From Oceaniglobus trochenteri (lineage in GTDB: Bacteria > Pseudomonadota > Alphaproteobacteria > Rhodobacterales > Rhodobacteraceae), in the NCBI RefSeq assembly GCF_020529025.1, contig NZ_JACNMM010000002.1:682001-746000 (forward strand): 64,000 nt of DNA, written 5' to 3'. The position numbers were made by a program, and so were the translations under genes. The notes beneath the pieces are model-generated. The model ran no database searches and was not told where the DNA came from. It saw only the letters and a list, made by a program, of their open reading frames with translations. Below, piece after piece: positions 34,651 to 42,871 of this stretch. Position 1 is the first letter of the stretch, and each line of letters opens with the position of its first letter.

Positions 34651-36581
34651 GCGCCCTTGCCCTCCAAGTAGCGCCGCTTGGCCTCTTCGCTGCGGCCGAA
34701 ATCGCGCACCATGTTGGCGATCGCCACCTCGTCACTCTTGTCGGCATAGCGGAATTCGCTGTCGGCATAGCGGTTGATCTCCTGCACCACCATGTCGACG
34801 GTGATCGGCTGGGCCATGTCACGGATCATGGCCAGCTTTTCGTCGTAGGATTTGAACAGGAACAGCTCGGGGTTTTCCATCCACTCGTCCGGCAGTTCGA
34901 AATCCATCGCCCGCACCTTCACCGCATCGGTGATGTTCTTGATCGCGCGGCCGGTGAAGCGGTGGTCGGCCTCCTGGATGCCCTTCAGATAGGTGCCCAG
35001 CTTGGCGATTGTATCGAGCTTGCCCAGCTTCGCCTCGGTCGCCTCCCAGACCTTCAGCAGCCCGTCTTCCTTGGGCCGCCCGTGGCTTTCGAAACTTGCC
35101 GCCACGGCCGATCTGATCTCCTGCGCGGCAAACAGATCATGCTCGCCCACCGGGATGTCGTGGTTGCGCCCGATCAGCAGGTGCAGGATGTCGATGTAAT
35201 CCTCGCGGGTCTGCGGCCCGTCCACCAGAAACCGCGCGCCGGCCCGCTGGCGCAGGGCGTCGTCCACGTTCTCGGGATAGTTGCTGAACATGCCGAAGGT
35301 GCAGTTGCCCCGCACCACGGTGTTCGCGCCGGCGAAACTCTCCATCAGCACGGCGGTGATCTCCAATTGCCCGGCCGAGCTTTGCCGATCCCCGCGCTTG
35401 CCCGCCAGCTGGTCGATATCGTCGATGGTGCCAAAACCGATCACCGAGGGGTCGATCACGTTGTTGATGAAGGCCTTGGCGTTCTGGCCCGACTTGCCCT
35501 GATAGCTGTCGATGTTGTCGGTGCTCAGGTTCTGATAGCGGAAGGGGTATCCCGCCACCTCGCAATAGCCCGCTATCAGCCCCGCCATCATCTGGATCAG
35601 CGTCGTCTTGCCCGTCCCCGGCGCACCGTCGCCCATGAACGTGAAGATGAACCCGCCCAGTTCGGCGAAGGGGTTCAGGCGGCGGTCAAAGTCATAGGCC
35701 ATCAGCATCTTGGCCAGCTTCATCGCCTGGTACTTGGCGATATGGTTGCCCACCACCTCGTTCGGTTTCTTGAAGGTCATGGTCAGCGCGCCGCCCTTGC
35801 CGCGCCGCGACGGGGCAAAGCCCTGGATGGTCAGATCCTCGGCCTCGACATGCCATGACGCACCGGTGAACGCCTCGATCCGCGGTGCCGTGGCGGCCCG
35901 CATCTCGACCCGGCCCATCAGCGCTTCGCCAAAGGCAAGGACGGTGGCCACCAGGCGCGGCTCGTCGCTGGCGAAGGCGGCGATGTCCTGGTCCAGTTCC
36001 CACAGCGCGCCGTGCAGCGCGAGGGGGGCGTTGTCGGTCAGCACCTCCTCGACCTCGCCGATCTCGACAGCCGCCTCACCGGCATGGGTGGCCAGAAGGA
36101 AACCGGCCGCATTGGCAAAGACCGACAGGCAGACCAGCGCCTCGGCGGCCAGCAGATCCGAGAATTCGGCCTTGCGCGCCGCAGCCAGCCCGCCGGCCAG
36201 GTTGTCGCGCTTCAGCGCGTCCAGCCCGGTACGTTCGGAAAACTGTTCGCCCACCGCGAGGGAGATCGCCAGCGCCCGGCGCAGCCCCTGCAGGACGGTC
36301 GCCTGCAAGGGCGACGGCAGCGCATCCTCGCCCAGCCCCTCGATCCGCTCGACGATCCGCACCCCTTCGGGGCGCGTGGTCGATCGCGTCACCAGCCCCG
36401 GCGTGGTGGAGCGGAACCGCCGCCGCGTGCCGATCCCGGGGGAGCGTTCGGCACGCGCCTCGGCCCGCGCCTCGCCCACGCGGGGCGTATGATCGAACCC
36501 CTCCAGCATCGCCAGCGCGGCGGGGTAATGCTTGCGGATATCCGCTTCGCGCAATTCCATCTGGTCGCCTGAAATGCTCAC
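34647..36581 (-). CDS. AAA-family ATPase of unknown system
   Basis: 644 residues. An N-terminal region of about 300 residues without recognised motifs is followed by an AAA ATPase domain with Walker A GDGAPGTGKTT (317-327), Walker B-like IGFGTIDDID (381-390), and a second region with NVDDALRQRAGARF, matching sensor/arginine-finger positions. C-terminal helical bundle to 644. Starts with GTG at 36581, with a G-run (GGGGG) just upstream supplied by the dispersed repeat; ATG at 36560 is an alternative. Cytosolic, no membrane segment. Likely the motor of the nine-gene operon, followed by three tiny membrane proteins. Related AAA proteins act as chaperones or assembly factors; the role here is unknown. 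Confidence 0.85.
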   Translation of the reverse strand: MSISGDQMELREADIRKHYPAALAMLEGFDHTPRVGEARAEARAERSPGIGTRRRFRSTTPGLVTRSTTRPEGVRIVERIEGLGEDALPSPLQATVLQGLRRALAISLAVGEQFSERTGLDALKRDNLAGGLAAARKAEFSDLLAAEALVCLSVFANAAGFLLATHAGEAAVEIGEVEEVLTDNAPLALHGALWELDQDIAAFASDEPRLVATVLAFGEALMGRVEMRAATAPRIEAFTGASWHVEAEDLTIQGFAPSRRGKGGALTMTFKKPNEVVGNHIAKYQAMKLAKMLMAYDFDRRLNPFAELGGFIFTFMGDGAPGTGKTTLIQMMAGLIAGYCEVAGYPFRYQNLSTDNIDSYQGKSGQNAKAFINNVIDPSVIGFGTIDDIDQLAGKRGDRQSSAGQLEITAVLMESFAGANTVVRGNCTFGMFSNYPENVDDALRQRAGARFLVDGPQTREDYIDILHLLIGRNHDIPVGEHDLFAAQEIRSAVAASFESHGRPKEDGLLKVWEATEAKLGKLDTIAKLGTYLKGIQEADHRFTGRAIKNITDAVKVRAMDFELPDEWMENPELFLFKSYDEKLAMIRDMAQPITVDMVVQEINRYADSEFRYADKSDEVAIANMVRDFGRSEEAKRRYLEGKGA

Positions 36582-36587
36582 GAAACC

Positions 36588-36616
36588 CCCTGCTTCTTCT
36601 TTGCAAAAATACTCAA
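36588..36616 (-). repeat. Dispersed repeat (subtype B), copy just upstream of AAA ATPase start
   Basis: Minus-orientation copy of subtype B (TTTGAGTATTTTTGCAAAG then AAGAAGCAGGGG). It lies inside an operon between the 379-residue gene and the AAA gene. The G-run at its end is placed where the Shine-Dalgarno of the AAA gene should be. Confidence 0.8.
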
Positions 36617-36626
36617 ATCCAAAGGT

Positions 36627-37766
36627 CTAACGATAGCTCAGCACCCGCCCTCGTGGCGAAACGACGAACTTGCGCACCGAGGCAAAGCCCGGCGGGTTCA
36701 TCTCGGCCAGCACCTGATAGGGCCGCTGGGGCAGGATCACCGCGCGTTCGGTGCGGGTGGCGCCGGTATCGGCCCCGCGCCCGGCGAAGGGGTCGAGCGC
36801 GAACACCTCGCGCTCCACGGTTGAAAACCACCCCTTGCGCTCGCTGTCCACACGCTCGCTTTCCAGATCCTCGATGGTCCAGGCCAGGCACCAGTCCTGC
36901 CCCTCGGGGGCGCGGGCCTGTTCCAGAACATCGCGGATCGGGCCGGTCTGGCGCGTATAGGCGGCCGAATACATCGGCCCCACGTGAACACGGCGCAGCC
37001 GCTTGGGATGCAGGTTGTCGAAATCCTCGTCAAAGCCCTTGGCGATGGTCAGAAGTTTCAGCCCCGCCATGGATTGCGCCATCAGATGTGCCTGAACCGA
37101 GGGCCAGCGCGTGGCGTCCTTGGGCAGGGACGTGCGGCCGCTGTCCTCAAGCTCCATCATGTAGATCACCGGCAGGTTCACCTGGCTGTCATAGACCGCC
37201 CAATGCACCAGAAACTTGCGCCGGTCGTTCAGCCCTTCAAGCCAGATCGTGCGCGGATCGTTCTGCGGCCAGAACAGCCGCTGTTCGGTCAGCGCCTGGT
37301 AATAGAGCCGCTGGGACAGTGCGAATTGCAGCCGCGTGGGGATTACCCTGTCGCCGACGATCTGCGCCACCATCCGTTCGGTCAGGGTGTGGCGGTCGGG
37401 CATGGTTTCCAGATGCCGTTCGGCCTGGGAAAAATCGCTGCCCATGGTCAGAAGCTCGCGGAAGACCGGAAAGCCCGACTCGGTGGTGTCCATTTCCAGA
37501 CTGCCGAAGAAGGTGCCGGTGTCGCGCCCGGTCATGAGGTACTTCATGCCCAGCGCCCGGAAGGTGCCGGCGATCCGTTCAAGATAATCGGTGAGGATTT
37601 GAACTTCGTTGCGGTTGAAGGTGCCCTCCACCTCCATTTCCGCGGCCACCCTTGCAAGGTGGCCGGTGATCGTCTCGAACTTGCTGAAATAACGCCGCGC
37701 GGCCTGGGTTTCGGACAGGCCCACGTGATCGCGGCTCAGATCCTTGCCGGTGATCACTTCGCTCAT
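36627..37766 (-). CDS. Conserved protein of unknown function in AAA-ATPase operon
   Basis: 379 residues, cytosolic (no signal or membrane helix). Features: an N-terminal helix, FFGSLEMDTTESGFPVFR near residue 90, a Tyr/Trp-rich stretch (YYQALTEQRLFWPQN, LVHWAVYDSQVNLPVIYMMELED) in mid-protein and PRGRVLSYR at the C-terminus. No motif of a known enzyme family is apparent to me. Three bases separate its start from the coiled-coil gene upstream; the AAA gene begins 45 bases beyond its stop, across a dispersed repeat. Probably interacts with the AAA ATPase. Confidence 0.78.
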   Translation of the reverse strand: MSEVITGKDLSRDHVGLSETQAARRYFSKFETITGHLARVAAEMEVEGTFNRNEVQILTDYLERIAGTFRALGMKYLMTGRDTGTFFGSLEMDTTESGFPVFRELLTMGSDFSQAERHLETMPDRHTLTERMVAQIVGDRVIPTRLQFALSQRLYYQALTEQRLFWPQNDPRTIWLEGLNDRRKFLVHWAVYDSQVNLPVIYMMELEDSGRTSLPKDATRWPSVQAHLMAQSMAGLKLLTIAKGFDEDFDNLHPKRLRRVHVGPMYSAAYTRQTGPIRDVLEQARAPEGQDWCLAWTIEDLESERVDSERKGWFSTVEREVFALDPFAGRGADTGATRTERAVILPQRPYQVLAEMNPPGFASVRKFVVSPRGRVLSYR

Positions 37767-37769
37767 GGA

Positions 37770-38846
37770 TCAGGCGCCGTACAGGTTCTTGTCGTGCTTC
37801 TCGACGATGCCGGCGAAACGGCGGGCAAAGCGTTCATCCGCCTTGGCCTTCTGTTCCAGAACCTTGCGGGCGAAAACCATGTGATCCTCATGCGCCTCCA
37901 GCATGTCGGCCATGCGCGCGTTGGTGGCGCTGCCGATCTGGGCCATGGCGGTCTGTGCTTCCTGATCCGTCTGCACGCCAATTTCGTTGATCCGGTGCGC
38001 CACGTCCTGCTGCTGGGCAGTCTTCAGCGACTTGGTGAGAGCATCGTACAGCACCACGCGCTGTTTGGTGTCGGTCTGCAGCTTGTTGATCAGAACCATC
38101 TGCGTCGCCGCCTGGTTCTGAAGGCTGTCCACCCAGGTCTTGCCCTTCTCGATATACCGCTCAAGGGTCTGGCTTTTGGCCAGCTTCACCTGTTCCTGCT
38201 GCACCATGTCGTTGTAGGCCTTGTTCAGATCGGCCAGTTCCGTTTCAAGCCGGGTGCGCGCGGCGGCGTCCTGTTCGACGCTGATCCTGTTTTCCAACTC
38301 GATCAGCTTGGGGTCCATGGCCAGGATCTCGGCGCGCAGCGCCTCAAGCTCGCCCACGGTGAATTCGCGTTCGTCCAGGGTTTCGGTCAGGTTGCCTTCG
38401 ACCTTGACCTTCTGTTCGTTCAGAACCGCCAACTGCCCTTCCAGAAGCCTGACGATGATGTCGGACTTCGAAATCAGGTCCTGCAACTTGTCATCCACGC
38501 TGGCGGTGCGCATCCGCTCCTGGCGCATGGAATCCGACTTGGCCTGTGAAAAGATGCCCACGAAGCTTTCCCAGCCGGTCTTTTCGCGCATCTCGGCAAA
38601 ATCGCGGGAAAAGCCCGAGGTCACATCGTCCAGCCCCATGATCAACTCGGCGATATTGGCGTTCATCATCTCGGTATGGGCGTGCACGTCGTCCAGGGTG
38701 GCATTTTCGATATCGACCGTCGCATCGGTGCCGGCCGCCATTTTCTGACGTGCGGTTTCGATCCGGCTGGTCAGTTCGGAAATCTTGGTCTGGGCCTCGG
38801 CCACCTGGGCCTGGCTTTCACGGACCTGAGCGTCAAAATCGGCCAT
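37770..38846 (-). CDS. Coiled-coil protein, first gene of AAA-ATPase operon
   Basis: 358 residues, mostly long coiled coils (heptad pattern across residues 1-45, 110-220 and 230-350) with a short break near 75-100 (DVTSGFSRDFAEMREKTGWE). No signal peptide. The ATG at 38846 has a GGAG site 7 bases upstream; the frame extends 37 codons further upstream without coiled-coil character. The overall style (KLQDLI, KVKVEGNLTETL, multiple Gln-rich heptads) recalls TelA-type toxic-anion-resistance proteins, but I am not confident of that family. It leads the nine-gene operon; its length and rod shape suggest a scaffold or filament. Confidence 0.78.
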   Translation of the reverse strand: MADFDAQVRESQAQVAEAQTKISELTSRIETARQKMAAGTDATVDIENATLDDVHAHTEMMNANIAELIMGLDDVTSGFSRDFAEMREKTGWESFVGIFSQAKSDSMRQERMRTASVDDKLQDLISKSDIIVRLLEGQLAVLNEQKVKVEGNLTETLDEREFTVGELEALRAEILAMDPKLIELENRISVEQDAAARTRLETELADLNKAYNDMVQQEQVKLAKSQTLERYIEKGKTWVDSLQNQAATQMVLINKLQTDTKQRVVLYDALTKSLKTAQQQDVAHRINEIGVQTDQEAQTAMAQIGSATNARMADMLEAHEDHMVFARKVLEQKAKADERFARRFAGIVEKHDKNLYGA

Positions 38847-38943
38847 GGGGCACTCCGTAATGTTACAAATATTCACATAGGTATTTCCGCCAAGGATAGA
38901 AGGGGCAAAGCACAGCGGCAAGCGCAGATGCGCCCCATCCGGT

Positions 38944-39477
38944 TCAACCGAAGGCAAGCCGCGCCATCGTCACCCGGCGCCGGAATTCGGCCAGGGCCTG
39001 TTCGGACAGGGGCTGGGGCAGCGCATTCACCACGGCGACCCCCCAGTCGACATAAGCGATCAGCCGTGCGCGCGGCCAGCTTTCGGGCGGCGAGACGACA
39101 AGCGCGCCGATGTTGGATGTCTTGTCTGCCAGCTTGACCAGCGCTGCCTCGGGCGACTTGTGCGGGGCGTTTTCCAGCTGCGCCTGCTTGCGTTCGGGTT
39201 TGGGCAGGCTCTTGTCGTCGGTCAGCTCCGCCACGATCGCCGCGATCCGTTCGCCCATCTCGCGGGTCAGGTCGGCCCTGTTGAAGGGGGCGCAATCCTC
39301 GACCGTGTCGTGCAGCCAGGCCGCCGCGATGGTATCGGTGTCGCCGCCCCAATCGGTGACAAGCGCCGCCACTTCTTCGAGGTGGACGATATAGGGTTCG
39401 CGCGCGGCGCCCTTGCGCAACTGCCCCTCGTGCAGCCGCCGCGCCAGGGCCTCGGCCTGTTTGATCCTGTCGTTCAT
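38944..39477 (-). CDS. MESH1-like small alarmone hydrolase (HD domain)
   Basis: 177 residues, HD-domain metal-dependent hydrolase matching the stand-alone (p)ppGpp 3'-pyrophosphohydrolase MESH1/SpoT hydrolase domain. All expected metal and catalytic residues are visible: His32, His56-Asp57 (WLHDTVED), Glu60, Asp61 and Asp118 (KLADKTSN). The diagnostic stretch LTDDKSLPKPERK at 85-97 closely follows MESH1. I use the ATG at 39477 with a GGAG site upstream; the longer frame has a low-quality N-terminus. Predicted to lower cellular (p)ppGpp or act as NADPH phosphatase, as for MESH1. Separated by 97 bases from the AAA operon, same strand. Confidence 0.88.
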   Translation of the reverse strand: MNDRIKQAEALARRLHEGQLRKGAAREPYIVHLEEVAALVTDWGGDTDTIAAAWLHDTVEDCAPFNRADLTREMGERIAAIVAELTDDKSLPKPERKQAQLENAPHKSPEAALVKLADKTSNIGALVVSPPESWPRARLIAYVDWGVAVVNALPQPLSEQALAEFRRRVTMARLAFG

Positions 39478-39743
39478 GTCATCACTCCTTGGCCAGAGCG
39501 GACAGCCTGCGCAGGGTGCGCCGGTGTCATGTCCGGCGCCAATGTTGGGGAAGGTCGGAACCGGCGAGCGCCGATCCACCCTTAGAGGATCGGATCGAAG
39601 CGTGGTGATGTCAAGTGGCCAGGGGCGGCATCTTCATGACGCGCTGCGCGAAAGTTGCCCGGCGGTCAGGAAAACCCCCACTTGCATTCCCTCGGGGCAG
39701 GCATAACCTGCCCGGCATTCTGAATGACATTTCCGGAGGTTCC

Positions 39744-40298
39744 ATGTTTCGTATCCTAGCAACCACTGCCGCCTTCGCCCTGGCCAGCCCCGCCCTGGCC
39801 GACGACGTCACCGACACCCTGCAAAGCGCCATCGACGCCTACAGCGAAGGCGACATCGCCTATGCGCTTGAGGAAATCGCCTTTGCCACCCAGTTGATCA
39901 AGGCGCAGAAGGCCGGGGCGCTGAACGCCTTCCTGCCCGAAGCCCAGGCCGGCTGGACCCGCGAAATCGACGAGGACGAGGGCCGGTCGCTTGGCATGAT
40001 GGGCGGCACGGGGGCCGTGGCGCGCTATTCCAACGGCGATGACAGCTTCAACATCCAGATCATGGCCGACAGCCCGATGATCGCCGGGTTTGCCGGGGTG
40101 TTCGGCAACGCCGGGATGATGGCCACCATGGGCAAGATCGAACGCGTGGGGCGCGAGAAGTTCCTGAACCAGGACGGAGAGCTGACCGGCATCGTGGCGG
40201 GCCGCATCCTGGTGCAGGCCTCGGGCGGCGATGTCGACACGATGATCGCGCATCTCGAAGCCATGGACTTCAAGGGACTGGCCGGTTTCGGCAGCTGA
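39744..40298 (+). CDS. Small exported protein of unknown function
   Basis: 184 residues with a signal peptide (MFRILATTAAFALASPALA, cut near residue 19). The mature protein is a mix of helices (DTLQSAIDAYSEGDIAYALEEIAF at the N-terminus, similar to a TPR-like helix pair) and a beta-containing domain with GILGM-type Gly/Met runs. Perfect GGAGG site 5 bases before the ATG at 39744; an earlier frame extension has no signal. No family recognised. It stands alone on its strand between divergent and convergent neighbours; two GC hairpins follow it. Confidence 0.8.
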   Translation: MFRILATTAAFALASPALADDVTDTLQSAIDAYSEGDIAYALEEIAFATQLIKAQKAGALNAFLPEAQAGWTREIDEDEGRSLGMMGGTGAVARYSNGDDSFNIQIMADSPMIAGFAGVFGNAGMMATMGKIERVGREKFLNQDGELTGIVAGRILVQASGGDVDTMIAHLEAMDFKGLAGFGS

Positions 40299-40304
40299 TC
40301 CGAA

Positions 40305-40351
40305 GGTGCGCTGCGCGCGCACCATTCCCCTGGCCCGCCCTGACGGGCGGG
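40305..40351. terminator. Two GC-rich hairpins after the small exported protein gene
   Basis: Stem 1: GGTGCGC (40305-40311) with GCGCACC (40317-40323), loop TGCGC. Stem 2: CCCGCCC (40334-40340) with GGGCGGG (40345-40351), loop TGAC. They begin 6 bases after a stop codon on the plus strand. Neither is followed by a clear T-run, so intrinsic termination is possible but not certain. Confidence 0.4.
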
Positions 40352-40395
40352 CGGCGCGCCCCTGCCGACCAAAACGCCTGCTGGCAGGTGTCGGA

Positions 40396-40421
40396 TGAGT
40401 ATTTTCGGCAAGAAAGAGGGG
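40396..40421 (+). repeat. Dispersed 26-bp repeat, copy before alpha/beta hydrolase stop
   Basis: Plus-orientation subtype A copy (TGAGTATTTT, CG, GCAAGAAAGAGGGGG), between convergent genes, 8 bases from the hydrolase stop. Confidence 0.8.
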
Positions 40422-40429
40422 GCGTGCCC

Positions 40430-41224
40430 TCAGGCAAGGACCGCGCCGGTCAACGGGCTGTCGGGATGTTCCAGTGGCTCGATCACGTCGAAATGGTGTT
40501 GCCCCTTTTCCACGTGCAGGCGGGCCGTGGGCCAGGCCTCGGCCAGCCAGCGCGCCTGGTCGAGGAAGGCGGGGCGTTCATCGCCCCCCACCCAGGCCGC
40601 CACCGGCACATCGCGAATGTCGCGCATCAGGCAGGGGCTTTCCGCGGCGGCCGTCGCCTGATCGAGGCGGAGATCGGCATTCATCGCCGTGTCAATCAGC
40701 GGGCGCAGGTCCACCACCGGCGAGATGGCCACGCAGTTCACGACCCGCGCCTCGGCATGGCCAAGATCGACATCGCGGCACATCATCCTTGCCACCAGGT
40801 GCCCGCCCGCCGAATGCCCGGCCAGGCGGATCGGCCCTTCGGTCACCTCGGCCACTGCACGCACCGCCGTGGCGATTTCGCGGGTGATCTCGGCGATCCG
40901 CACCTCGGGCGCGAGGGTATAGGAGGGCATGGCCACCACATAGCCGCGCCGAAGTGCACCCGCCGCCAGATGCGACCAGGACTTGCGGTCGAACAGCCGC
41001 CAGTACCCGCCATGAACGAAGATCACCACGCCCTTGGCCGCGCCTTCGGGAAGGAACATGTCATAGCCTTGCCGGCGGCGCGATCCGTAGGGTTGATCCA
41101 GCCTTGCGCGCCCTTCTTCCAGCAGCTTGGCGCGAAACTGTTCGGCTGCGGCGGCCCATTTTGGCGGGAAGGCATCGGCGCCCGGGATGAAATCGCGGTT
41201 GGCATAGGCAATATCGTTGGACAT
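40430..41224 (-). CDS. Alpha/beta hydrolase (kynurenine-formamidase/esterase type)
   Basis: 264 residues, cytosolic. The hormone-sensitive-lipase-like HGGYW motif (residues about 71-75) supplies the oxyanion hole, the nucleophile Ser lies in GHSAGG (about 137), and the late His follows in GQHHFDV. These match arylformamidase (KynB-like of the alpha/beta-hydrolase type) and small carboxylesterases. No tryptophan-catabolic genes lie next to it, so the substrate is not settled. Its start is followed upstream by a short gap to the gabD-like gene on the opposite strand. Confidence 0.88.
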   Translation of the reverse strand: MSNDIAYANRDFIPGADAFPPKWAAAAEQFRAKLLEEGRARLDQPYGSRRRQGYDMFLPEGAAKGVVIFVHGGYWRLFDRKSWSHLAAGALRRGYVVAMPSYTLAPEVRIAEITREIATAVRAVAEVTEGPIRLAGHSAGGHLVARMMCRDVDLGHAEARVVNCVAISPVVDLRPLIDTAMNADLRLDQATAAAESPCLMRDIRDVPVAAWVGGDERPAFLDQARWLAEAWPTARLHVEKGQHHFDVIEPLEHPDSPLTGAVLA

Positions 41225-41328
41225 GGGGGAACCTCCGGCTTGGTCCCCCGGTTATAGCTGGACAATCCGCCGGGTCACATGGTTTGTCTTGCCCATCCCG
41301 GCCTTCCCGTCCTGACGGAGTGCTTTTC

Positions 41329-42804
41329 ATGCTAGATTCAACCACCAACCTGTCCGATCTTCTGTCCGACCCCTCGCTGCTGGTCAGCCAGGCTTACCTC
41401 GCCGGCGAATGGGTGGATGGCCCCTCGGGGCGCAGCTTCGAGGTGACCAACCCGGCGCGCGGCGATGTCATCGCGCAGGTGGCCGATCTTGACCGTGCCA
41501 TGTGCGCCGAGGCCATCGAGAAGGCCCGCCTCGCGCAGAAGGACTGGGCGAAACGCACCGCGAAGGAACGTGCCAACATCCTGCGCAAGTGGTTTGACCT
41601 GATGGTCGAGAATGCCGACGACCTGGCCACGATCCTGACCGCCGAACAGGGCAAACCCCTGGAAGAAGCGAAGGGCGAGGTCATGTATGGGGCGTCATTC
41701 ATCGAGTGGTTCGCCGAGGAGGCCAAGCGGGTCTATGGCGAGACGATCCCCGGCCACCAGCCCGACAAGCGAATCATGGTGATGAAACAGCCCATCGGGG
41801 TCTGCGCCGCGATCACACCCTGGAACTTTCCCAATGCGATGATCACCCGCAAGGTGGGCCCCGCGCTGGCGGCCGGCTGTTCCATGGTGGTGCGCCCGCC
41901 GTCGCTGACCCCACTGTCGGCGCTGGCGCTGGGGGTACTGGCCGATCGCGCGGGGCTGCCCAAGGGCGTGCTGTCGATCATTCCCTCGTCGTCGTCCTCT
42001 GAAATCGGCAAGGAGTTCTGCGAGAACCCCACCGTGCGCAAGCTGACCTTCACGGGCAGCACCGAGGTGGGGCGCATCCTGCTGTCCCAGGCTGCCGACC
42101 AGGTTATGAAATGTTCGATGGAGCTGGGCGGCAACGCGCCCTTCATCGTTTTCGACGACGCCGATCTGGATGCCGCCGTCGAGGGTGCGATGCTGTGCAA
42201 GTTCCGCAACAACGGCCAGACCTGCGTCTGCGCCAACCGGATCTATGTGCAGGCGGGCGTCTATGATGCCTTCGCCGAAAAGCTGGGCAAGGCGCTGGCC
42301 GCGAAGGATGTCGGCGACGGGCTGAAGGGCGCCGACCTTGGCCCGCTGATCGACGCCGATGCCGTCGAGAAGGTGCAGGCCCATATCAAGGATGCCACCA
42401 GCAAGGGGGCGAAGGTTCAGACCGGCGGCAAGCCGCATGATCTGGGCGGAACGTTCTTCCAGCCCACCATCCTGACCGGCGTGACCCAGGACATGGCGGT
42501 GGCCACCGAGGAGACCTTCGGCCCCCTCGCCCCGCTGTTCCGCTTTGAAAGCGTGGACGAGGTGATCGAGATGGCGAACGACACCATCTTCGGCCTGGCC
42601 GCCTATTTCTATGCCAATGACCTGTCGAACGTCTACAAGGTGGCGGAAGCGCTGGAGTACGGCATCGTCGGCGTGAACACCGGCATCATCAGCACCGAGG
42701 TGGCGCCCTTTGGCGGGGTCAAGCAATCGGGGCTGGGCCGCGAAGGCAGCCATCACGGCATCGAGGATTATCTCGAGATGAAATACGTCTGCCTGTCGGT
42801 CTGA
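41329..42804 (+). CDS. gabD: NAD(P)-dependent succinate-semialdehyde dehydrogenase
   Basis: 491 residues from ATG 41329 (CGGAG upstream). The whole protein follows succinate-semialdehyde dehydrogenases: WNFPNAMITRK near 165, ELGGNAP with Glu265, catalytic Cys299 in NGQTCVCANRIY, and PFGGVKQSGLGREGS at the C-terminus. One oddity: the usual cofactor-contacting Lys in the K-P-A/S motif before TP is Arg (VRPPSLTP, about 189-196). Catalyses the last step of the GABA shunt to succinate; a transaminase partner is not in the window. Alternative: related glutarate-semialdehyde or other short-chain ALDH. Confidence 0.9.
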   Translation: MLDSTTNLSDLLSDPSLLVSQAYLAGEWVDGPSGRSFEVTNPARGDVIAQVADLDRAMCAEAIEKARLAQKDWAKRTAKERANILRKWFDLMVENADDLATILTAEQGKPLEEAKGEVMYGASFIEWFAEEAKRVYGETIPGHQPDKRIMVMKQPIGVCAAITPWNFPNAMITRKVGPALAAGCSMVVRPPSLTPLSALALGVLADRAGLPKGVLSIIPSSSSSEIGKEFCENPTVRKLTFTGSTEVGRILLSQAADQVMKCSMELGGNAPFIVFDDADLDAAVEGAMLCKFRNNGQTCVCANRIYVQAGVYDAFAEKLGKALAAKDVGDGLKGADLGPLIDADAVEKVQAHIKDATSKGAKVQTGGKPHDLGGTFFQPTILTGVTQDMAVATEETFGPLAPLFRFESVDEVIEMANDTIFGLAAYFYANDLSNVYKVAEALEYGIVGVNTGIISTEVAPFGGVKQSGLGREGSHHGIEDYLEMKYVCLSV

Positions 42805-42871
42805 CCGGCGATCCACCCGCGATGCCGGCCTGACGGCGCGCGGGTGGTGCCCTGCCCGGACAATGCCTGGC

